Source of the DNA: Crocinitomicaceae bacterium
GTDB lineage: Bacteria > Bacteroidota > Bacteroidia > Flavobacteriales_D > Crocinitomicaceae
Direction of reading: 5' to 3'
DNA: 54,256 bases
Assembly: GCA_022425625.1 (NCBI GenBank)
Contig: JAKMFD010000121.1
Coordinates: 1-54,256, forward strand
In this document: positions 1 through 9,654 of the stretch, piece after piece
How positions within the stretch are numbered: the stretch's first letter is position 1
How the letters are laid out: each line of letters begins with the position of its first letter
Made by a program: the position numbers and the translations under genes
The notes under the pieces: generated by a model
What the model was told of the DNA's origin: nothing
Seen by the model: only the letters and a program-made list of their open reading frames with translations
Database searches by the model: none

Positions 1-19
1 GAAAAAAGTAACTAAATAA
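1..19 (+). CDS. rpsM: 30S ribosomal protein S13, last codons only (partial)
   Basis: The first bases read, in the frame starting at base 2, as Lys-Lys-Val-Thr-Lys followed by TAA at 17-19. A short basic tail ending in lysine is typical of bacterial S13, and rpsM directly precedes rpsK in the usual bacterial operon order. Only five codons are visible, so the call rests on context more than sequence. Confidence 0.55.
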
Positions 20-32
20 TAAATAGTTTATC

Positions 33-419
33 ATGGCAAAAACGAATCAAAAAAAGAAAAAGAACGTCAAGATAGATGCTACTGGAGAAGCACATATTCA
101 AGCTAGCTTCAATAACATCATTATTTCTTTGACGAATACTTCAGGTCAGGTAATCTCTTGGTCATCAGCAGGTAAAATGGGCTTTAAAGGATCTAAAAAG
201 AACACACCGTATGCGGCTCAAATAGCGGCTGAGGATTGTTCAAAGGAAGCGCATGACTTTGGTCTCAGAAGAGTTCGAGTATTTGTGAAAGGTCCTGGTG
301 CTGGTCGTGAATCAGCAATTAGAGCTATTCACAATTCAGGTATAGAAGTAACGGAGATTGTTGATGTTACGCCAATGCCTCACAACGGATGTAGACCTCC
401 TAAACGAAGAAGAGTATAA
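33..419 (+). CDS. rpsK: 30S ribosomal protein S11
   Basis: Component of the small-subunit platform, where it contacts 16S rRNA near the mRNA exit. The 128-residue length matches the family (about 129). Recognisable S11 segments include the [14 protein letters not shown] block near residues 21-34, the [15 protein letters not shown] block near residue 84, and the C-terminal [15 protein letters not shown] tail. It lies 13 bp after the presumed rpsM stop and 70 bp before rpsD, in the conserved rpsM-rpsK-rpsD-rpoA-rplQ order. There is no Shine-Dalgarno sequence upstream, only an AT-rich leader, as is usual in Bacteroidota. Confidence 0.98.
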   Translation: MAKTNQKKKKNVKIDATGEAHIQASFNNIIISLTNTSGQVISWSSAGKMGFKGSKKNTPYAAQIAAEDCSKEAHDFGLRRVRVFVKGPGAGRESAIRAIHNSGIEVTEIVDVTPMPHNGCRPPKRRRV

Positions 420-489
420 TATTTAACCGGGAAAACAATCATCGAAGGACAATGCCTTAATTCATGATTCCCACCTAAAACTAAATAAA

Positions 490-1095
490 ATGGCAAGATA
501 CACAGGTCCAAAATCAAAAATCGCAAGAAGGTTCAAAGATCCAATCTTTGGCCCTGACAAAGCGTTAGAAAAAAGAAGCTACGGTCCAGGTCAGCACGGC
601 CCATCAAAGAGACGTGGTAAACAATCAGAATATTCTATCCAGCTTGGAGAAAAACAAAAAGCGAAATATACTTATGGTATATTGGAAAGACAATTCTCTA
701 ATATGTTCAAAAAAGCATCGAGAATGAAAGGTATTACTGGTGAAAACCTACTTCAATTGTGTGAATCGCGATTGGATAACATGGTTTTCAGATTAGGTAT
801 ATCCCCTACTCGACGTGGTGCAAGACAATTGGTCTCTCACAAACACATTACCGTGAATGGAGAAATTGTTAATATACCTTCTTTCCAAATCAAAGTTGGA
901 GATGTTGTTAGTGTCCGTGAAAAGTCAAAATCACTTGAAGCGATTACTAACGCCGTAAGTGCCAATACTAAAATATACGAATGGTTAACTTGGGATAATG
1001 CTACGTACAGCGGTACTATAATGAATATCCCTTCTCGAGAATTGATTCCTGAAACGATCAAGGAGCAATTAATTGTTGAACTTTACTCTAAATAA
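490..1095 (+). CDS. rpsD: 30S ribosomal protein S4
   Basis: Primary 16S rRNA-binding protein that nucleates 5'-domain assembly of the small subunit; in many bacteria it also regulates its own operon. The 201-residue length is standard. The N-terminal [15 protein letters not shown] block, the YGPGQHG motif near residue 32, and the S4 RNA-binding domain ([10 protein letters not shown] through [22 protein letters not shown], about residues 94-140) are all visible. The 70-bp gap from rpsK shows no clear signal. The gene is followed 11 bp later by rpoA. Confidence 0.98.
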   Translation: MARYTGPKSKIARRFKDPIFGPDKALEKRSYGPGQHGPSKRRGKQSEYSIQLGEKQKAKYTYGILERQFSNMFKKASRMKGITGENLLQLCESRLDNMVFRLGISPTRRGARQLVSHKHITVNGEIVNIPSFQIKVGDVVSVREKSKSLEAITNAVSANTKIYEWLTWDNATYSGTIMNIPSRELIPETIKEQLIVELYSK

Positions 1096-1106
1096 TCTTA
1101 ATTAAC

Positions 1107-2099
1107 ATGGCAATATTAGATTTTCAAAAACCGGATAAGGTAATTATGAATCACTCTGACGAGTTCAGTGGTGAATTCGAATTTAGACCATTAGAACCTG
1201 GTTATGGTATTACAATTGGAAACTCGCTCAGAAGAATATTATTATCTTCTTTAGAAGGTTTCGCAATTACGTCTATCAAGATTCAAGGAGTTGATCATGA
1301 ATTTACAACAATCAAAGGTGTTGTAGAGGACGTGACCGAAATCATTCTAAACCTTAAACAAGTTAGGTTTAAAAGACAAATTGAAGGAACAGATTCAGAA
1401 ACAGTGACATTAACAGTAGCAGGTCAGGATAAATTTACTGCAGGTGATATTGGAAAATATACAAGTGCATTTCAAGTTTTAAATCCAGACCAAGTCATTT
1501 GTCACATGGAGAATTCCGTTAAAATTGAAATGGAATTAAACATTAATAAAGGACGTGGGTATGCTCCTGCTGAGGAAAATAAAACTTCTACAGCTTCATT
1601 TGGAACAGTATTTATAGATTCTATCTTCACGCCTATCGTTAATGTTCAATACGCTATTGATAATTTCCGTGTAGAGCAAAAAACGGATTATGAAAAACTT
1701 TTGTTTTCGATTAAGACAGATGGTTCTATTCACCCTAAAGAAGCTTTAAAAGAAGCGGCAAAGATTTTGATTCACCATTTCATGTTGTTTTCTGATGAGA
1801 GAATTACCTTAGAAAGTGATGCAAAATCAGAGACTGAAGAATTTGACGAAACTTCACTTCACATGCGTCAATTGCTAAAAACAAAATTAGTCGATATGGA
1901 TTTATCTGTACGTGCCTTAAATTGTTTGAAAGCTGCTGATGTTGAGACATTAGGTGATTTAGTATCCTATGCAAAATCAGATTTATTGAAATTTAGAAAT
2001 TTCGGTAAAAAATCTCTTACTGAGCTAGAAGATTTAGTAGATAATAAAGGTTTAACATTTGGAATGAATGTTTCTAAATACAAACTTGACAAAGAATAA
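1107..2099 (+). CDS. rpoA: DNA-directed RNA polymerase subunit alpha
   Basis: Dimerises to scaffold assembly of beta and beta-prime; its C-terminal domain contacts UP elements and activators. At 330 residues it is the usual length. The N-terminal domain shows the [18 protein letters not shown] dimerisation motif near residues 32-50. The C-terminal domain shows the helix-hairpin-helix segment from [21 protein letters not shown] to [13 protein letters not shown], about residues 268-312. It sits between rpsD (11 bp) and rplQ (5 bp), so it is cotranscribed with them. Confidence 0.98.
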   Translation: MAILDFQKPDKVIMNHSDEFSGEFEFRPLEPGYGITIGNSLRRILLSSLEGFAITSIKIQGVDHEFTTIKGVVEDVTEIILNLKQVRFKRQIEGTDSETVTLTVAGQDKFTAGDIGKYTSAFQVLNPDQVICHMENSVKIEMELNINKGRGYAPAEENKTSTASFGTVFIDSIFTPIVNVQYAIDNFRVEQKTDYEKLLFSIKTDGSIHPKEALKEAAKILIHHFMLFSDERITLESDAKSETEEFDETSLHMRQLLKTKLVDMDLSVRALNCLKAADVETLGDLVSYAKSDLLKFRNFGKKSLTELEDLVDNKGLTFGMNVSKYKLDKE

Positions 2100-2104
2100 G
2101 AATA

Positions 2105-2737
2105 ATGAGACACGGAAAAAAAGTTAATCACTTAAGTAGAAAGAAAGGACACAGAAGAAGCCTTCTTTCGAACATGGCTTGTTCTTTAATTGAACATAAA
2201 AGTATCAACACCACTCTTGCAAAAGCAAAAGCTTTGCGTGTATATGTGGAACCATTACTTACAAAGTCAAAAACAGACTCAACCCACTCTAGAAGAACTG
2301 TATTCTCTTACCTTCAAAATAAAGATGTTGTTACAGAGCTTTTTAGAGAAGTGGCTCCGAAAATTGCAACCAGAAATGGTGGATATACTCGTATCATTAG
2401 AACGGGATATAGATTAGGAGACAACGCTGAAATGTGTATGATTGAATTGGTTGATTTCAATGAGGTTTACACCAAAGAAACTGCAACGAAAACTACAAGA
2501 AGATCTCGTAGAGGTGGTAAGAAATCTACTTCAGCTGAAACAACTATCGAAGAAGCTGTAGTTGAGGATTCTTCAGCAGAAGTTGTTGAAGAAACTACTG
2601 CAGAGGTTGTTGAAGAAGTTGAAGCTGTTGAAGAAAATAAAGGCGAAGTTGAAGAAGAAGCAACTCCGGAAGGAACTGATGAAACTTCAAATGAAGATGA
2701 CACAGCATCGGAAGACGAAAAAAAAGATGAGAAATAA
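2105..2737 (+). CDS. rplQ: 50S ribosomal protein L17 with long acidic C-terminal extension
   Basis: Large-subunit protein near the peptide exit tunnel. Residues 1 to about 125 are a normal L17 domain ([21 protein letters not shown] start, then [20 protein letters not shown] near residue 98). After a basic linker ([13 protein letters not shown]) comes a tail of about 65 residues dominated by Glu, Val, Ala and Thr that ends in an Asp/Glu/Lys run. The usual bacterial L17 has about 120 residues. Extensions are known in Bacteroidota, but this one is strongly acidic, which is unexpected for an rRNA-binding protein. It is the last gene of the ribosomal operon before the 2768-2797 terminator. Confidence 0.97.
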   Translation: MRHGKKVNHLSRKKGHRRSLLSNMACSLIEHKSINTTLAKAKALRVYVEPLLTKSKTDSTHSRRTVFSYLQNKDVVTELFREVAPKIATRNGGYTRIIRTGYRLGDNAEMCMIELVDFNEVYTKETATKTTRRSRRGGKKSTSAETTIEEAVVEDSSAEVVEETTAEVVEEVEAVEENKGEVEEEATPEGTDETSNEDDTASEDEKKDEK

Positions 2738-2767
2738 GAATTTTTCGAAAGAAATAAACATATTTTC

Positions 2768-2797
2768 AAAAAAGGCGATGAATTCATCGCCTTTTTT
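2768..2797 (+). terminator. Rho-independent terminator of the ribosomal/rpoA operon
   Basis: A perfect 30-bp palindrome: AAAAAAGGCGATGAA followed directly by its reverse complement, ending in a T-run that extends to 2798. The GC core GGCGATG/CATCGCC flanked by A and T tracts is a classic intrinsic terminator 30 bp after the rplQ stop. The symmetry makes it able to act on both strands. Confidence 0.9.
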
Positions 2798-2830
2798 TAT
2801 GTTTTAATACTTCGATTCGTGTTAAGTTTC

Positions 2831-2838
2831 TAATTTTA
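2831..2838 (+). promoter_or_regulatory. Possible -7 element for carA-eno
   Basis: TAATTTTA lies 17 bp before the carA ATG and matches the Bacteroidota TAnnTTTG element at seven of eight positions. I see no TTG at the expected distance upstream, so this is a weak call. It sits just after the rplQ terminator, where a new promoter is needed. Confidence 0.3.
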
Positions 2839-2855
2839 CAAAAAATAAAAATTGA

Positions 2856-3959
2856 ATGAGCGAGAAAGGCAGCGCAATTCTAGTTTTAGAAGATGGAACC
2901 GTATTTAAGGGTAGCGCCATTGGAAAAATTGGAAAAACAGGTGGAGAAATTGCTTTCAATACGGGGATGACGGGATATCAAGAGGTATTCACTGACCCTT
3001 CATACTACGGGCAACTTCTTATTATGACTACAGCACACATTGGCAACTACGGTACTCAGTCCAATGAACAAGAATCAGATACTATCAATATCTCTGGATT
3101 GATCACTAAAAAATTCTCGGATGGATACTCGAGAACTTCAGCAGATCAATCACTTCAAGATTTTATGATACATCACGAAACTGTGGGTATATCTGATATT
3201 GATACAAGGTCTTTAGTACGGCACATTAGAGATAAAGGTGCTATGAACGCTATTATATCGTCGTCTGTCCTTGATGAAGAACAGCTAAAAAAAGAGGTTC
3301 TAGAAATACCAAAAATGAATGGATTGGAACTTTCCTCAAAAGTAACGACAACAGATGCTTATGAGGTGCTCCCAGAAAATGTACAATTCAAAGTTTCATT
3401 ATTAGATTTAGGTGTTAAAAGAAATATCGTTCAATGTCTTGTAGATAGAGGATGTCATGTTAAAGTATTTCCATTGAATTCAACGAATGAAGAACTCGCA
3501 GCATTTGAACCAGATGGATATATGCTTTCAAATGGTCCAGGAGACCCTTCTGCCATGCCTGATACTATTGCGCTTGTTAAAGAAATTGTAACGACTGGGA
3601 AACCTGTTTTTGGAATATGCTTAGGTCATCAAATATTTGGATTAAGTCAAGGCTTGAAAACAGAAAAAATGTTCAACGGGCATCGAGGCATCAATCATCC
3701 CATTAAAAATCTGAAAACGGGGAAAGGAGAAATTACATCTCAAAATCATGGATTCGTAATATCAAAAGAAAGTGTTGAACATTCAGATCAAATTGAGGTG
3801 ACTCACATTCATTTAAATGACCAGACAGTTGCCGGGATTGCGCTTAAAAACAAACCTGTTTTTTCTGTTCAATACCATCCAGAGGCATCCGCGGGGCCGC
3901 ATGATTCAAGGTATTTATTCGATTTATTCATAGAAAATATGAAATCCCATAAAAAATAA
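2856..3959 (+). CDS. carA: Carbamoyl-phosphate synthase small (glutaminase) subunit
   Basis: Hydrolyses glutamine and channels ammonia to the large subunit CarB for carbamoyl phosphate, the precursor of pyrimidines and arginine. The N-terminal CPSase small-chain domain begins AILVLEDGTVFKGSAIG and includes FNTGMTGYQEVFTDPSY. The C-terminal class I glutamine amidotransferase has the GICLGHQ nucleophile elbow (Cys255) and the HPEASAGPHD motif with His341 and Glu343. Length 367 is normal. carB is not in this window. It is followed 3 bp later by eno, and this carA-eno pairing after rplQ is familiar in Bacteroidota. Confidence 0.97.
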   Translation: MSEKGSAILVLEDGTVFKGSAIGKIGKTGGEIAFNTGMTGYQEVFTDPSYYGQLLIMTTAHIGNYGTQSNEQESDTINISGLITKKFSDGYSRTSADQSLQDFMIHHETVGISDIDTRSLVRHIRDKGAMNAIISSSVLDEEQLKKEVLEIPKMNGLELSSKVTTTDAYEVLPENVQFKVSLLDLGVKRNIVQCLVDRGCHVKVFPLNSTNEELAAFEPDGYMLSNGPGDPSAMPDTIALVKEIVTTGKPVFGICLGHQIFGLSQGLKTEKMFNGHRGINHPIKNLKTGKGEITSQNHGFVISKESVEHSDQIEVTHIHLNDQTVAGIALKNKPVFSVQYHPEASAGPHDSRYLFDLFIENMKSHKK

Positions 3960-5240
<1,281 letters not shown>

Positions 5241-5249
5241 AAACGACTT

Positions 5250-5588
5250 ATGCGTAACCTAATAGTTTTATTCCTTTTATCGTTTTTAAGCCTTAATTCT
5301 TTTGGTCAAGAACTTAATAAATATTTTGCGCAAGGGCATTTTAACACAACAGATCAAGCCCTGATAAAATCTGTAGAACAATCCATAAAAGAGCAACCTG
5401 GAATATGGATGGTACGAATTGACCCAACAAATGGAAATGTTCTTGTATTCACAACAGAACTTCCTTTTTGGACTAAAGAAGAATTCGTAATGTTATTTGG
5501 AATGCATTCGGAGCTCTTAAATTGTCCTTTTATCGGTATTGTGCGTCAGGATGATTTCAAAGCATTTCCTTTTGATGATTGTGAATGA
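5250..5588 (+). CDS. Small exported protein of unknown function
   Basis: 112 residues. Residues 1-19 are a clear signal peptide (basic start, hydrophobic LIVLFLLSFLSL, then SFGQ, a cleavage site of the Bacteroidota type). The mature part alternates a predicted helix (TDQALIKSVEQSIKE), strand (IWMVRID), turn, strand (NVLVFTTE) and helix (TKEEFVMLFG), which resembles a ferredoxin-like/HMA arrangement but lacks the CxxC metal motif. It starts 9 bp after eno, and its stop overlaps the next start by 4 bp, so it is part of the carA-eno operon. I do not recognise a specific family. Confidence 0.75.
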   Translation: MRNLIVLFLLSFLSLNSFGQELNKYFAQGHFNTTDQALIKSVEQSIKEQPGIWMVRIDPTNGNVLVFTTELPFWTKEEFVMLFGMHSELLNCPFIGIVRQDDFKAFPFDDCE

Positions 5589-6031
5589 TTCGACATTCTC
5601 AGCGTGTTTATGGTATTTTAATCAATGATCGACAAGAAGTCTTAATCTCAGATGAATTCAGATTTGGTACTTACTTTAGAAAATTTCCAGGTGGTGGCAT
5701 CGAGAAAAATGAGGGAATTATTGATGCTTTAAAAAGAGAATTCCAAGAGGAGCTGAATACCTCCATCCTATCCTATGATTTTTTATTTTTTAACGATTAT
5801 TTTCAGCAATCATCGTTTGATTCAGAGGTGCAAGTAACATGTTTCTATTATATCGTATCATGTACCGAAATCGATAAGCTTGGGTTAACACAGTATGACC
5901 TCCCCTTAACAAAGGATGGAGAATATCAAAAATGGATTTCGTTAGCCACTCTAAAAGATTCTGACCTAAGCTTTCCTGTAGATCAGCACGCATTAAAGTG
6001 TTTAAAAAAGAAACTAAATATTATTTTTTAA
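5585..6031 (+). CDS. Nudix hydrolase
   Basis: 148 residues. The Nudix box (GX5EX7REUXEEXGU) is present at residues 37-59: Gly37, Glu43, Arg51-Glu52 and Glu55-Glu56 are all in place, with Asn in place of the final glycine. Such enzymes cleave nucleoside diphosphates linked to another moiety, with Mg held by the box glutamates. The strand-rich flanks fit the fold, but nothing visible fixes the substrate. The start ATG overlaps the upstream stop, and the 3' end overlaps the convergent dehydrogenase gene by 11 bp. Confidence 0.9.
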   Translation: MIRHSQRVYGILINDRQEVLISDEFRFGTYFRKFPGGGIEKNEGIIDALKREFQEELNTSILSYDFLFFNDYFQQSSFDSEVQVTCFYYIVSCTEIDKLGLTQYDLPLTKDGEYQKWISLATLKDSDLSFPVDQHALKCLKKKLNIIF

Positions 6032-6911
6032 ACTTATCAGATACAATCAGTTCCTTCGTGCCATGACTCCAGTTGTAAAATCCTTCTCCTGATTTCACAC
6101 CTTTTTTACCTGCTGTAACCATATTAACAAGTAAAGGACAAGGCGCATATTTAGGATTGCCGAAGCCATCCTGAAGCACTTCTAGTATAGCAAGGCAGAC
6201 ATCTAGTCCAATAAAATCAGCAAGCTGCAATGGCCCCATTGGATGGGCCATACCCAATTTCATAACCGTATCAATCTCCTCAACGCCTGCAACGCCTTCA
6301 TGTAATGAACAAATCGCTTCATTAATCATTGGCATTAGGATTCTATTTGCAATAAATCCAGGATAATCATTGACTTCTACCGGAGATTTCTTCAGACTTT
6401 TTGATAAGGACATAATAGATGCTGTAACTTCATCTGATGTAGAATAACCACGAATGATTTCAACTAATTTCATCACGGGTACTGGATTCATGAAATGCAT
6501 TCCAATTACCTTATCAGGTCGATTTGTTACGGCTGCAATTTGAGTAATAGATATAGATGATGTATTTGTAGCTAAAATCGTATCGCTATCAGCCAATTCA
6601 TCAAGTTGTTTAAATATTTTCAATTTCAAGGAAGTATTTTCTGTTGCAGCTTCAACAACTAAATCCGCTCCTTCAATACCCGCAGCCATGTTTGTATGTA
6701 GTGTAATTCTTGCGAGCGTATCCTCCTTATTCTCAGCAGTAATTTTTTCCTTTGCCAATTGTCGATCTAAATTCTTAGTGATTGTAACAAATGCCTTTTC
6801 TAAGGCATCTTGAGATAGATCAATAAGATTCACATTATAACCTGATTGTGCGAAAACGTGCGCAATACCATTTCCCATAGTACCCGCACCAATTACTGCA
6901 ATATTTTTCAT
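6021..6911 (-). CDS. 3-hydroxyacyl-CoA (3-hydroxybutyryl-CoA) dehydrogenase
   Basis: NAD(P)-dependent oxidation of 3-hydroxyacyl-CoA to 3-ketoacyl-CoA, or the reverse, in fatty acid or butanoate metabolism. The 296-residue monofunctional form is not fused to a hydratase. The N-terminal Rossmann motif is AVIGAGTMGNGIA, the catalytic His139 lies in GMHFMNP, and Glu151 follows in LVEII. The C-terminal dimerisation domain includes YPGFIANRILMPMINEA and LGMAHPMGPLQLADFIGLD. It is a single gene, divergent from the polysaccharide locus and convergent with the Nudix gene. Confidence 0.95.
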   Translation of the reverse strand: MKNIAVIGAGTMGNGIAHVFAQSGYNVNLIDLSQDALEKAFVTITKNLDRQLAKEKITAENKEDTLARITLHTNMAAGIEGADLVVEAATENTSLKLKIFKQLDELADSDTILATNTSSISITQIAAVTNRPDKVIGMHFMNPVPVMKLVEIIRGYSTSDEVTASIMSLSKSLKKSPVEVNDYPGFIANRILMPMINEAICSLHEGVAGVEEIDTVMKLGMAHPMGPLQLADFIGLDVCLAILEVLQDGFGNPKYAPCPLLVNMVTAGKKGVKSGEGFYNWSHGTKELIVSDKFKK

Positions 6912-6925
6912 CGTTTTTTTTTCTA

Positions 6926-6952
6926 CAAATATAAGAATTCAATGTATCTCAA
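6926..6952 (-). promoter_or_regulatory. Promoter of the 3-hydroxyacyl-CoA dehydrogenase gene
   Basis: On the minus strand, TATATTTG (plus-strand 6926-6933) fits the TAnnTTTG -7 consensus. A TTG (6950-6952) stands 16 bp upstream as a -33 candidate, slightly closer than usual. The predicted start is about 10 nt before the ATG. Confidence 0.55.
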
Positions 6953-7001
6953 TACGTTGATTAAAAAATCAATCCATTGCAATTACCTATCTTTGATGTG
7001 C

Positions 7002-8309
7002 ATGCTAAATCGCCTTAAAAACAAATTAATAGCAAATGACTTTTTAAAATCATTGGCTGTTTTAATGACAGGAACGCTTATTGCTCAAATTATAGGCTAC
7101 TTGCTTGCACCTATAATTACACGTTTGTATACTCCAGCTGAAATGGGTGAATTTGGTATGTTTCAGAGAGTGGCCGTTTTAATTGCTACCATTGCTACGG
7201 CGCGATATGAGTATGCCTTACCCCTTCCAAAGAAGGATCATCATGCTTTTATGCTTTTTCGATTTGCGTTAAAAATAGCAATGGTTACAATCTCAATATG
7301 CCTGTTATTAGGTTTGACCTATGGTGCAATGAATGGTAAAGGAGTAGATTACTTCCAAGTAATCTTTTTATTGATAATTGTAGTCCTCTCTTTATCCTTT
7401 TTCAATTTAGGTACAAACTGGTCCATTCGGAAAAAATATTTTCAAAAAATTTCTATGGCAAAAATGACACAGTCTATCACCTTGAATGGATTGAGAGTCG
7501 TGTTTGGTTTATTCAAAGCAGGAAGTTTTGGATTAATCGTAGCTTATACCATAAGCTTTTTAATCAGTTCAATTTATTTTTTAAAAGATTTTTTATCCTT
7601 TAAATCGGGCATTCATTCGAAAATCAGTAAACTCCGAACTAAAGTAATATCGAAAAGATACAAGGACTTTCCTTTGGCCAATCTACCACTTGCCTTAAGT
7701 GATTATATCCGTGATGTGTTGGTTGCAATTATCTTGATTGAATTTTTCTCAGAAAGTTTATTTGGTGCATTTGACCATTCCTATAGAATGCTCAGAATAC
7801 CAGTTATGCTTATTGGTGCATCTTTATCACATGTGTTTTTTAGTCGAATTTCTTCTTTTAAAACTGAAGGGAAACTCATTTACCCCTTATTCAGAAAGGT
7901 GCTAATAAGCCTGTCCTTATTATCAATTTTACCTTTCCTTGTTATTTACTTTTTTGGTGCACCTTTATTTGCCTTTGTTTTTGGTGCTGAATGGCGCTTT
8001 TCAGGTGAGCTTTCTGAAATCATGGCTCCATGGCTTATGCTTAATTTTATTGTGTCTCCACTTTCTACAATTCCGCTCGTGTTTGATAAGCAAAAAGCAT
8101 ATTTGATCATTGGTCTAATTGGTTCTCTTTTACAAATATTAGGTTTTGTTCTTATACCAGTCGCATTGGGACATCAAGAATCTAATGTGGTAATTATGTT
8201 TCGCTGTGTCACTTGGGCACAAGTATTTATGGCAGCAGTTACCATCTATTTTCTTTTTGGAATCGTTAAAAAACATGATCTAGTAATTTCCAATAACAAA
8301 GAGCAATAA
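7002..8309 (+). CDS. Polysaccharide flippase, Wzx/oligosaccharide-transporter family
   Basis: An integral membrane protein of about 435 residues with many hydrophobic segments that flips lipid-linked oligosaccharide units across the inner membrane. The N-terminus (FLKSLAVLMTGTLIAQIIGYLLAPIITRLYTPAEMGEFGMF) is the hallmark of Wzx-like flippases, and an IATARYEYALPLP motif follows near residue 60. I chose the ATG at 7002; ATGs at 6996 and 6942 and an open frame from 6846 also exist, but the longer versions overlap the divergent gene's start and add non-conserved residues. A TATCTTTG element at 6988-6995 would fit only a nearly leaderless transcript. It is the first gene of the polysaccharide locus. 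Confidence 0.93.
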   Translation: MLNRLKNKLIANDFLKSLAVLMTGTLIAQIIGYLLAPIITRLYTPAEMGEFGMFQRVAVLIATIATARYEYALPLPKKDHHAFMLFRFALKIAMVTISICLLLGLTYGAMNGKGVDYFQVIFLLIIVVLSLSFFNLGTNWSIRKKYFQKISMAKMTQSITLNGLRVVFGLFKAGSFGLIVAYTISFLISSIYFLKDFLSFKSGIHSKISKLRTKVISKRYKDFPLANLPLALSDYIRDVLVAIILIEFFSESLFGAFDHSYRMLRIPVMLIGASLSHVFFSRISSFKTEGKLIYPLFRKVLISLSLLSILPFLVIYFFGAPLFAFVFGAEWRFSGELSEIMAPWLMLNFIVSPLSTIPLVFDKQKAYLIIGLIGSLLQILGFVLIPVALGHQESNVVIMFRCVTWAQVFMAAVTIYFLFGIVKKHDLVISNNKEQ

Positions 8310-8310
8310 A

Positions 8311-9654
8311 TTGAATTCAGCACTCATACCTTCATTGAAAAAAAGAATCTCATTAAATGGGGTGTCAATATGTTATGCTACAGTATTGTTTTTTTCCACC
8401 TTATTTTTTTCAAATGAATATTACTATTTACTGCTTCCTTTTGCCATCATTTTATTTAACCTTAAGAGGCTATATAACTTCAGAGTAAATTTTTCAAAAA
8501 ATAAAACAGTAAGGAATTATATTGTATTAATAATTATTTATGTTTCTGCATCATATACTAATAAACTTATAAATGGGCACCCAATTATTTCATTGAAGGA
8601 TTATTATGCATCGTTTTTACTCTTTCCTTTGCTATTGTTTACAGCCTCGCTACTTGAATTTAAAAAAGTCTTCAAATATTTTATGTACTGGGTCGTTTTG
8701 GAATGTCTTATAGCCTTTACTGAATACTCTTTTGGCGTGCGTTCCTTTTTTATTGAAAATGTTGCTTCTATAAACAAATCAAGTGATTTTTTATATGACC
8801 ATAGAGTGAATGGTTTGAGTATAAGCTCCTCTGTGTTTGCTTTAAAATTATTGGTAGCAGTAATTTCCATAGAGTTCATTCGGTTAAATAATTGGTTCAA
8901 AAACTTACTGAAAACCATTCTTTTTATAGGAATTCTCTTTTCATTTAACAGGGCTTTAATTATATCCTTAATACTGTTCTGGTTTATTTTGTTTGCATAT
9001 CATCTTTTTAAAAAGTTCGAATTGAAAAATTTTATTTCAAAAGGAACTAATCTAATACTGTTTGCAGGTGTTTTTATTGTATTTGCCAACCACAATATTT
9101 TGGTTGAAATGAAAAAGAAAAACCCAGAGAAAAAACAGCTCGAATTAAAATTTAAAAATGAAACCACCAAACTAAGCTTTGCTGATATTTCAGAAGCCCC
9201 ACGAACCCTTCATTACCCTCAAATGAAAGTGGGAAATGAACTCGACACGACAGCTGTATTAAATAAATTATTTTACAGTTCAACAAAGGGAATAAACACC
9301 TCTGGACGCACACTTATTTGGATGAATTACATTCAATTTATTGGTGAGCATAAGTGGTTTGGTTTTGGTTCTGATAAGCTTTTATTTAAAGCTATTGACC
9401 AAGATGAAAAAAAGCTTAAATTAATTCACGCGCACAACTCATTTTTACAACTCTTGGCCTCAAATGGAATTATAATTAGTTTTCTTTTTTTAGGAATTCT
9501 ATTTTTCATTTGGACAAAAAAAAACCTACTATTACTTATCCCAATATTGTTATATTCCTGTTTTCAATATGGTATTTTTTGGGGGTTCTCACTCCTAGAT
9601 GTTTTCTTTTTTAGCATTCTGATGACCAACACGAATTTACTCGATGAAGAATAG
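8311..9654 (+). CDS. O-antigen polymerase/ligase-like membrane protein, TTG start
   Basis: 447 residues with about ten hydrophobic segments and a large soluble loop (about residues 265-345) before a C-terminal IHAHNSFLQLLASNGII motif. That His-rich motif is characteristic of the Wzy_C/O-antigen ligase family, which joins repeat units or attaches them to lipid A-core. The likely start is TTG at 8311, one base after the flippase stop. No in-frame ATG occurs until well inside the membrane region; a GTG at 8362 is the alternative. It overlaps the next gene by 11 bp. With the second Wzy-like gene at 11038, one may be polymerase and one ligase. Confidence 0.85.
   Translation: MNSALIPSLKKRISLNGVSICYATVLFFSTLFFSNEYYYLLLPFAIILFNLKRLYNFRVNFSKNKTVRNYIVLIIIYVSASYTNKLINGHPIISLKDYYASFLLFPLLLFTASLLEFKKVFKYFMYWVVLECLIAFTEYSFGVRSFFIENVASINKSSDFLYDHRVNGLSISSSVFALKLLVAVISIEFIRLNNWFKNLLKTILFIGILFSFNRALIISLILFWFILFAYHLFKKFELKNFISKGTNLILFAGVFIVFANHNILVEMKKKNPEKKQLELKFKNETTKLSFADISEAPRTLHYPQMKVGNELDTTAVLNKLFYSSTKGINTSGRTLIWMNYIQFIGEHKWFGFGSDKLLFKAIDQDEKKLKLIHAHNSFLQLLASNGIIISFLFLGILFFIWTKKNLLLLIPILLYSCFQYGIFWGFSLLDVFFFSILMTNTNLLDEE

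Noticed and set aside
2467-2787. Serine-rich minus-strand frame opposite the L17 tail
   Set aside because: Mirror of the Glu/Thr-rich L17 extension and it runs through the terminator; no independent support.
6846-7001. Upstream extension of the flippase gene (starts at 6846, 6942 or 6996)
   Set aside because: The extra residues overlap the start of the divergent dehydrogenase and are not membrane-like or family-like; the conserved N-terminus begins just after 7002.
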